NCBI GenBank assembly: GCA_026770585.1
Contig: MU648664.1
Location: 1-10,118 of the forward strand
Direction: 5' to 3'
DNA length: 10,118 nucleotides
Source: Baffinella frigidus
Lineage: Eukaryota; Cryptophyceae; Cryptomonadales; Baffinellaceae
In this document: positions 5,852 to 10,118 of the stretch, piece by piece
Layout of the letters: each line of letters opens with the position of its first letter
How positions within the stretch are numbered: the stretch's first letter is position 1
Made by a program: the position numbers and the translations under genes
The notes under the pieces: generated by a model
Told to the model about the DNA's origin: nothing
The model's input: only the letters and a program-made list of their open reading frames with translations
The model's database searches: none

Positions 5852-8698
5852 ATGCGCTCGCGTGACAAAATGAGATACTCGTTTGGTTCCACCCAGTCAG
5901 TGTGGCGATGCCTCGTGTGTGTGAGCCTCGTTCAGATACACGGACTTCAACAAATGTGCCCACCAGGAACATTTAGCGACGTATGGGGGGAGGGTAAAAC
6001 ATGTACACCTATAACTTGCACAGCTAATCCGATACAACATAATACAATACAAAAGCTCATGGATGCGAAACCCCCATTTGGTATCAATATATTTTCACAA
6101 TATGATTCGACTACGAAATTGGTGCCAAACGCGAGGGGGGGTTCTTACGACGTCGCAGTCGGCCAAAGTCCCACCATCTCACATTTCCCACCACATAATT
6201 CTACCATCGTGTTTGGGGCACTCGATCTCTTGACGATTGATATGACAATATCGAACTCATTTGTCGGCATTGGCACCGGTGTTTCTACACTGGAATGGTC
6301 TAGTGTTTCTGGTACGTGCGAGCCTTGGGCGAATTGCATATTAACCCCTACATTGTCCCCATATCACATATTCGATCCGAACACGACCTCCACAACAGGA
6401 GTACGGTGGCTTTATAAAACGACTTCACATCCAGGGCCCTACCTTGTAAACTACTATTCGCTTACATCTCACAGTTATGTCAAACGGTACCGAGGTTCCA
6501 ACTACATCGAACCGGAATACAAAGGAGACTGGTTCAAATTCACATCCCCGTGGTGTTTCACCATGAAGTCTTCAGAATTTGTAGGGACATTGAACGACAG
6601 AGGAAGCCGGCCTGGTGAGTTTAAAATATACGCACGTAACAATGATGATGATGAGTGGGTCGTCAAGCATACCCAGACCGAACGGTGGACCCCTGATTAC
6701 AAGGTTTGTGGGCCCGGACACTATGATTATTGTGAATTGCCGGCTCGTACCAATATTAATCTGGGTGACGTTTGCTACTTTCAGTATGCTTTTGTTGTGA
6801 AGGAAATGTTTAGACCTAATGATGGAAACAAGTTGAGTTTTGTCGCGTGGAACATCTCGGGTGTGTATGCGGCTCATGTCGTCACGACACCGGTAGGTAT
6901 TTTACAAGTGGAAAATCCGGTCAAGTCCCTCTACGGATCTGTTGGTACTACATGGACGTTGCCGGCACTGCCTGCAGTATACACCAGGTGTTGGGCGGCC
7001 GCACAAAACAGGCCCTACCTATGGAACGTCGAATGTATCACAAACGGACTTACTGCCCCCTTCGCGTACGTAATCGACCAGGTGGATAGCGGTGGTCCTA
7101 CTGCAGCAGTATCTATAACATCACCCACATCCGCAAACTATATCCACTCTATGTATACCTGGGACGTATCGCTCAACAACACGGAGATGAAGATTGTGAC
7201 GGCCGCCATTCGCAATGAGATCGGTGGCCTTGTACCAACCACTGGGAATTGGATAGATATTGATACCGGTAAGTGTAACCTATGCCCAGTCGGAACCTAT
7301 GGAGTCACAGATGAAACAGGCCTTGCTTGTATGCCGTGTCCCACAGGCACGTACGGGGATACAATGGGAGCAACCGCATGCATCCTTGCGGCTACTACAA
7401 CCCCAGAGTCTACTACGAGCACCACAACTCCAGAGGTTACTACGAGCACCACAACCCCAGAGGTTACTACGAGCACCACAACCCCTACCCCAACCCCAGA
7501 GTTTTGTCCACCTGGTCAGTACAGACGGGATAATCGGTGTGAGCCATGTGCACCCGAGGACTTCAAAGCTTTGGTCGGGAACGACATGTGCACGCCGTGT
7601 CCTGTCGGAATGTCCACGATTGAGAACGGGGGTATTAGCACGGCGATGTGTGTATGTGACATGGGGTTCTTCGGTGCCGCCAATTCCAAGTGTCAAGCAT
7701 GTCCGGTAGATACATACAACCCCCTAAAGAACACACACTGGCTCGAGAGTTGTCATGCATGTCCATATAAGATGCACCAACCGTTCACTGGACAGTCCAA
7801 GTGTGTATCCCGGTTTGTTGAGTTGTCTTCTACGGTCGATCCGAGCTCACGTGTCGTGGGACTATTTGTGCATGGTGATACGTCGTGTGCATACATCACA
7901 AGTGACAGCAGCTCCTCGACGGACAAGGTGTGTTGGGGTCAACTGACAGCGACGAATCCTGCTCTCACGTCTGGCGTATTCCCTCTTATTCCCGAGGCTT
8001 GTGGAGATGGGGTTCTCCACCCAATTCTTGAGCAATGTGACGACGGAAATTATTTCGACGGAGACGGGTGTAGTTACCAGTGCACAATCGAAAATGGTTT
8101 CTTCTGTGAGCCACGTTCGCAGATGGGGGACTCAATAGCAACGCTGTGGTTCCCTTCTACATGCTGTCGCATATCCGACGCGCCTCCATCACATGCTCCC
8201 ACATGTACGAGTTGTGATGGTCGCGTGTCACCGTATCCGGGGGTGCGCTTTCAACATGACTGCCGACTCTTGGATGTCGATGAATGTGTTGAGATTCCTG
8301 ATGTGTGTGCCCTACAGACCGGGGGGGTTGTGTGTTCCAACCTCGATGCGACCAGCAACGGTGGAGTTGCACGTTTTGACTGTGTATGTCCCCCGGGTCT
8401 CTTCCTATCGGACGGGAAATGTACATCTGAGCGATTTGTGACACGCTTGGTTCTGGACATGAACCAGGTCGAGTACCCTGACATCAAACACCGGGTGCAA
8501 GTAATTGCCAGACATGAGGCTGAGTCGGTCATTGGAGAGGTCAGTTTTCTAGGGGTGCGCGTTGATCAAGTGGGGGGTCTGGTGGTGTGTATGGTATTTG
8601 TCGACTCGTGGGAGGTCATGCAAGAGCTCACATCGCACTTCAATACAACGCGTCTAATACAGCGACTTTCAAATGAGGGGAGTATGGTATTTAAGTGA
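5852..8698 (+). CDS. Secreted Cys-rich mosaic protein (948 aa)
   Basis: The ATG at 5852 gives 948 aa; the ATG at 5870 (residue 7) is equally plausible. A signal peptide covers about 1-33 (core CLVCVSLVQIHG). Next is a short CPPGTFSD Cys module, then about 420 residues (about 55-470) that I cannot assign; these are aromatic- and Cys-containing and probably beta-rich. After that come a GCC2/GCC3-type Cys module (about 475-508), a Thr/Pro linker (about 510-553) and more Cys modules (about 553-652). An RCC1-like piece (about 652-713, TSCAYI...VCWG) follows. A DUF4215-type repeat (717-751) has the diagnostic CGDG...EQCDDGN...GDGCS pattern. A calcium-binding EGF (about 810-857, DVDEC start) precedes a compact C-terminal domain (858-948) of alternating strands and helices. 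No membrane anchor is seen. The role is extracellular, probably adhesion; its parts overlap those of the upstream mosaic gene. Confidence 0.85.
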   Translation: MRSRDKMRYSFGSTQSVWRCLVCVSLVQIHGLQQMCPPGTFSDVWGEGKTCTPITCTANPIQHNTIQKLMDAKPPFGINIFSQYDSTTKLVPNARGGSYDVAVGQSPTISHFPPHNSTIVFGALDLLTIDMTISNSFVGIGTGVSTLEWSSVSGTCEPWANCILTPTLSPYHIFDPNTTSTTGVRWLYKTTSHPGPYLVNYYSLTSHSYVKRYRGSNYIEPEYKGDWFKFTSPWCFTMKSSEFVGTLNDRGSRPGEFKIYARNNDDDEWVVKHTQTERWTPDYKVCGPGHYDYCELPARTNINLGDVCYFQYAFVVKEMFRPNDGNKLSFVAWNISGVYAAHVVTTPVGILQVENPVKSLYGSVGTTWTLPALPAVYTRCWAAAQNRPYLWNVECITNGLTAPFAYVIDQVDSGGPTAAVSITSPTSANYIHSMYTWDVSLNNTEMKIVTAAIRNEIGGLVPTTGNWIDIDTGKCNLCPVGTYGVTDETGLACMPCPTGTYGDTMGATACILAATTTPESTTSTTTPEVTTSTTTPEVTTSTTTPTPTPEFCPPGQYRRDNRCEPCAPEDFKALVGNDMCTPCPVGMSTIENGGISTAMCVCDMGFFGAANSKCQACPVDTYNPLKNTHWLESCHACPYKMHQPFTGQSKCVSRFVELSSTVDPSSRVVGLFVHGDTSCAYITSDSSSSTDKVCWGQLTATNPALTSGVFPLIPEACGDGVLHPILEQCDDGNYFDGDGCSYQCTIENGFFCEPRSQMGDSIATLWFPSTCCRISDAPPSHAPTCTSCDGRVSPYPGVRFQHDCRLLDVDECVEIPDVCALQTGGVVCSNLDATSNGGVARFDCVCPPGLFLSDGKCTSERFVTRLVLDMNQVEYPDIKHRVQVIARHEAESVIGEVSFLGVRVDQVGGLVVCMVFVDSWEVMQELTSHFNTTRLIQRLSNEGSMVFK
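7412..7492 (+). repeat. 27-bp tandem repeat encoding the Thr/Pro linker
   Basis: Two full 27-bp units (7412-7438, 7439-7465; TTSTTTPEV) are followed by a partial third (from 7466). They differ by single bases. The linker is analogous to the 42-bp one in the upstream gene but has a different unit. Confidence 0.85.
8688..8694 (+). promoter_or_regulatory. TATTTAA box inside the end of the 948-aa gene
   Basis: GTATTTAAG spans 8687-8695 and encodes part of the last codons (Val-Phe-Lys) before the TGA at 8696. It sits 77 nt before the ATG at 8765. The identical 9-mer lies 79 nt before the ATG of the next gene. Confidence 0.55.
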
Positions 8699-8722
8699 GG
8701 TATGGTCCTTGAGAATTCCTAC

Positions 8723-8747
8723 CAGACCCGCGCGTGGCGCGCGTCTG
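8723..8747 (+). promoter_or_regulatory. GC-rich leader hairpin
   Basis: CAGA and CGCGCG pair with CGCGCG and TCTG around a TGG loop, giving 10 bp with a 2-nt bulge. It lies at the expected 5' end of the mRNA made from the box at 8688 and before the ATG at 8765. It could affect translation or mRNA stability. Confidence 0.5.
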
Positions 8748-8764
8748 CTAGCTCCACATCCAAA

Positions 8765-9016
8765 ATGCAATTGCTTGTGGGCACCATTGTCGAAACTGCG
8801 ATCCAGGTGGTGGCAGTCGCGAGCGTTGGCTATGATTTGTACCGCGCCATCAAGAATAAGACGTCGTTTAAGAAGAAGACGATCCCGGTTACGCCGCCGA
8901 AGAAGAAGACACCCGTGGGTAAGTCACCGAAGAAGAAGACACCCAATACTACGCCGTCGAAGACGCGTGGTGCGAAACCTCTGGCACCCCTGCGCCCAAA
9001 GAAGCAAGAGAAGTAA
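8765..9016 (+). CDS. Small membrane protein with basic SPKK-like tail
   Basis: The frame is open from an ATG at 8702 (104 aa), but a TATTTAA box at 8688 predicts transcription starting near 8718. I therefore prefer the ATG at 8765, which gives 83 aa beginning directly with a hydrophobic segment (about residues 3-22, LLVGTIV...VVAVASVG). The rest is a Lys/Pro/Thr-rich tail with PPKKKTP and SPKKKTP units and about 20 Lys/Arg. The hydrophobic segment looks like a signal anchor; by the positive-inside rule the tail would face the cytosol. (S/T)PKK motifs are typical of histone H1-like DNA-binding tails, so tethering of nucleic acid or acidic partners to a membrane is possible, by inference. It ends with TAA and is followed by AATAAA at 9040. 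I recognise no family. Confidence 0.6.
   Translation: MQLLVGTIVETAIQVVAVASVGYDLYRAIKNKTSFKKKTIPVTPPKKKTPVGKSPKKKTPNTTPSKTRGAKPLAPLRPKKQEK
8897..8944 (+). repeat. 30-bp-spaced repeat in the basic tail
   Basis: CCGAAGAAGAAGACACCC occurs exactly at 8897-8914 and 8927-8944. It encodes the two PKKKTP motifs and indicates internal duplication. Confidence 0.8.
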
Positions 9017-9039
9017 AAAGAATTGCAGGAGAGGTGTAG

Positions 9040-9052
9040 AATAAAAACGTAT
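9040..9052 (+). terminator. Poly(A) signal AATAAA with ACGTAT
   Basis: AATAAA (9040-9045) is followed by ACGTAT (9047-9052), 24 nt after the stop of the small membrane protein. It is the first such signal after the 948-aa gene too, so both mRNAs may share this 3' end. Confidence 0.55.
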
Positions 9053-9091
9053 TTCACCTGAAACCCCGTGTGTATGCATGCGTGTCTGGCG

Positions 9092-9098
9092 TATTTAA
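9092..9098 (+). promoter_or_regulatory. TATTTAA box for the coiled-coil glycoprotein
   Basis: GTATTTAAG (9091-9099) is identical to the box at 8687-8695. The first T lies 79 nt before the ATG at 9171, leaving a predicted leader of about 50 nt. Confidence 0.6.
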
Positions 9099-9130
9099 GA
9101 TGTCGATGCCGTTGTTAGGTGCTGAGCGGA

Positions 9131-9153
9131 CCGGGGGCGTTAACACGCCCTGG
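9131..9153 (+). promoter_or_regulatory. Leader hairpin before the coiled-coil gene
   Basis: GGGCGT (9135-9140) and ACGCCC (9145-9150) pair around a TAAC loop, with weaker extension on both sides. Its position relative to the TATTTAA box matches that of the hairpin at 8723. Confidence 0.5.
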
Positions 9154-9170
9154 TCTGAATAGCTCACACA

Positions 9171-10118
9171 ATGGTGTTTTCCGTTTTCAGTGTTCTGCTT
9201 TCGGCGTTCGTTGTGTTTCAGGCATCCCCTGCCAAACCGTTGAACCTTCTAGGGATCCAAGGGACCCTGAACCGGTCCCTGTCCTTCTTTGAACCCCCGC
9301 TCAACTGCTCGAATGCCTCTTTCACCGATACCGCTGAGTGTCTCAACGTGAAGTTGACACAGTCCGAGTGGCTTGATGGACAGAAGGTCAAGCAGAATGC
9401 CGCGAGGGAGGCGGATGAGAAGACGGCCAGACAGGCCAAGGCAGCTGCCGAGGCACAGAAGCAGATCGAGGAGCGTGCGGCCTCTCGGCTCGAGATGGCT
9501 GCTCGTGAAGCTCAGGAGCTGGATGACAAGAAGAAGGCGATTTGGCAGGCCGAGCTGGATGCCGAACAGAAGGTAAAGGAGACAGCTGCCGAGGCAAAGA
9601 AACAGGCCGAGGAGCTTGAGACCGAAAGGATAATTGCTGCGAACCTTAAGGCTGAGAAGGAAGAGACCGAGAAGAAGGCGATGTGGCAGGCCGCTTACGA
9701 GACCGAACAGGTGGCTGTGGTGAAGCAGGCTGCGGATGAGGCCGAGGCAGCGAAGCAGGCTTTGCAGATGCAATACGACGAGAAGAAGGCCAGGACGCAG
9801 GCCGTCCAGGACTTGGTCGACGAGCAGCTGCGCATTTGGGAGGCCAATCAGGCCAGGGAGGTCGAGAAGCGTGCGGTCAAACAGGCCAAGAAGCTTGCGG
9901 CCGAGAAGCTTGCAGCCGATGAAGTTAAGAGACTTGTGACCGAACAGGTCAGTGATTCTGTGACTGCTAAGCTCATCGGAGCAGGTGCATTCATAGTACT
10001 TGTGCTTCTTGTAAGGTGTGTGGTGGGGTGCAAAAAGAACCCTGACCCGCCGCAGCCGCAGCAGGCACAGGCGCAGTCGCAGCAGGCACAGCCGCAGCCG
10101 CAGCAGGCACAGCCGCAG
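9171..10118 (+). CDS. Type I membrane glycoprotein with long coiled coil (3' end outside window)
   Basis: The frame is open from the ATG at 9171 to the last base (316 codons, no stop), so the gene is partial. A signal peptide covers about residues 1-18 (VFSVLLSAFVVFQA). A short ectodomain follows with three N-glycosylation sequons (N34, N45, N48) and two Cys (46, 57). Next is about 200 residues (about 62-262) rich in Ala, Glu, Lys and Gln with regular hydrophobic positions, a long helical coiled coil. A membrane segment (about 267-287, LIGAGAFIVLVLLV) ends in RCVVGC, possible palmitoylation sites, then KK and a Gln/Pro/Ala-rich cytosolic tail. Such a stalk would hold a small glycosylated head off a membrane; trimer or dimer formation is likely but unproven. 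No family is recognised. The TATTTAA box and hairpin leader lie upstream. Confidence 0.85.
   Translation, partial: MVFSVFSVLLSAFVVFQASPAKPLNLLGIQGTLNRSLSFFEPPLNCSNASFTDTAECLNVKLTQSEWLDGQKVKQNAAREADEKTARQAKAAAEAQKQIEERAASRLEMAAREAQELDDKKKAIWQAELDAEQKVKETAAEAKKQAEELETERIIAANLKAEKEETEKKAMWQAAYETEQVAVVKQAADEAEAAKQALQMQYDEKKARTQAVQDLVDEQLRIWEANQAREVEKRAVKQAKKLAAEKLAADEVKRLVTEQVSDSVTAKLIGAGAFIVLVLLVRCVVGCKKNPDPPQPQQAQAQSQQAQPQPQQAQPQ
10050..10118 (+). repeat. 21-bp tandem repeat in the Gln/Pro tail
   Basis: Three 21-bp units (10050-10070, 10071-10091, 10092-10112) and the start of a fourth encode PQPQQAQ or AQSQQAQ. The array runs off the window, so its full copy number is unknown. Confidence 0.9.

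Noticed and set aside
7412-7492. CRISPR-like or mobile-element repeat
   Set aside because: The repeats are contiguous, in frame and have no spacers; they encode a Thr/Pro linker.
7280-7696. Minus-strand ORFs with Val/Leu or Trp-Gly-Cys repeats
   Set aside because: They are antisense readings of the Thr/Pro tandem repeat and the Cys-rich modules.
9249-9773. Leu-rich minus-strand ORF of 174 codons
   Set aside because: It is the antisense shadow of the Lys/Glu/Gln-rich coiled coil, whose complement reads as Leu-rich sequence.

Overview
The window looks eukaryotic or from a large DNA virus of a eukaryote, not bacterial. It holds CUB-like, calcium-binding-EGF and RCC1-like extracellular modules with signal peptides and mucin-like Thr/Pro linkers. 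It also has TATA-type boxes (TATATAAA, TATTTAA), AATAAA poly(A) signals and a Pol III-type A box/B box pair. No Shine-Dalgarno pattern or bacterial operon is seen. Genes look intronless and tightly packed, some putative leaders are only a few bases long, and one promoter lies inside the end of the preceding gene. That compactness fits a large dsDNA virus of a marine protist, free or integrated. A compact protist genome segment cannot be excluded, and no hallmark viral gene (capsid, polymerase, terminase) can be recognised here.

Layout. (1) 77-1933, minus strand: two unrecognised proteins (256 and about 337 aa), separated by a 72-bp gap filled with five telomere-like heptamers. (2) 1934-2216: divergent spacer with an array of TGTGTAGTAAA-like repeats. 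(3) 2217-2753, plus strand: an unrecognised 178-aa protein. (4) 3020-5581: a long secreted mosaic protein (three CUB-like domains, Cys-rich GTY modules, EGF-like module, Thr/Pro linker, RCC1-like C-terminus) whose single reading frame is cut by one in-frame TAA at 4163. (5) 5582-5851: spacer with a tRNA-like element and a poly(A) signal. (6) 5852-8698: a second secreted mosaic protein (948 aa) with related Cys-rich modules, Thr/Pro linker, RCC1-like segment, DUF4215-type repeat and cbEGF. (7) 8765-9016: a small membrane protein with a basic SPKK-like tail. (8) 9171 to the window end: a type I membrane glycoprotein with a long coiled coil, incomplete at its 3' end.

From 3020 rightward the genes form a same-strand block of secreted or membrane surface proteins. 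The two mosaic proteins share parts, and a 139-bp Cys-module segment is repeated almost exactly within the first, so modules appear to be shuffled by recombination. The inferred role is attachment, envelope or cell-surface function; the sequence does not prove a partner. Three start regions on the right share TATTTAA boxes, and two of these have matching hairpin-containing leaders, which suggests coordinated expression.
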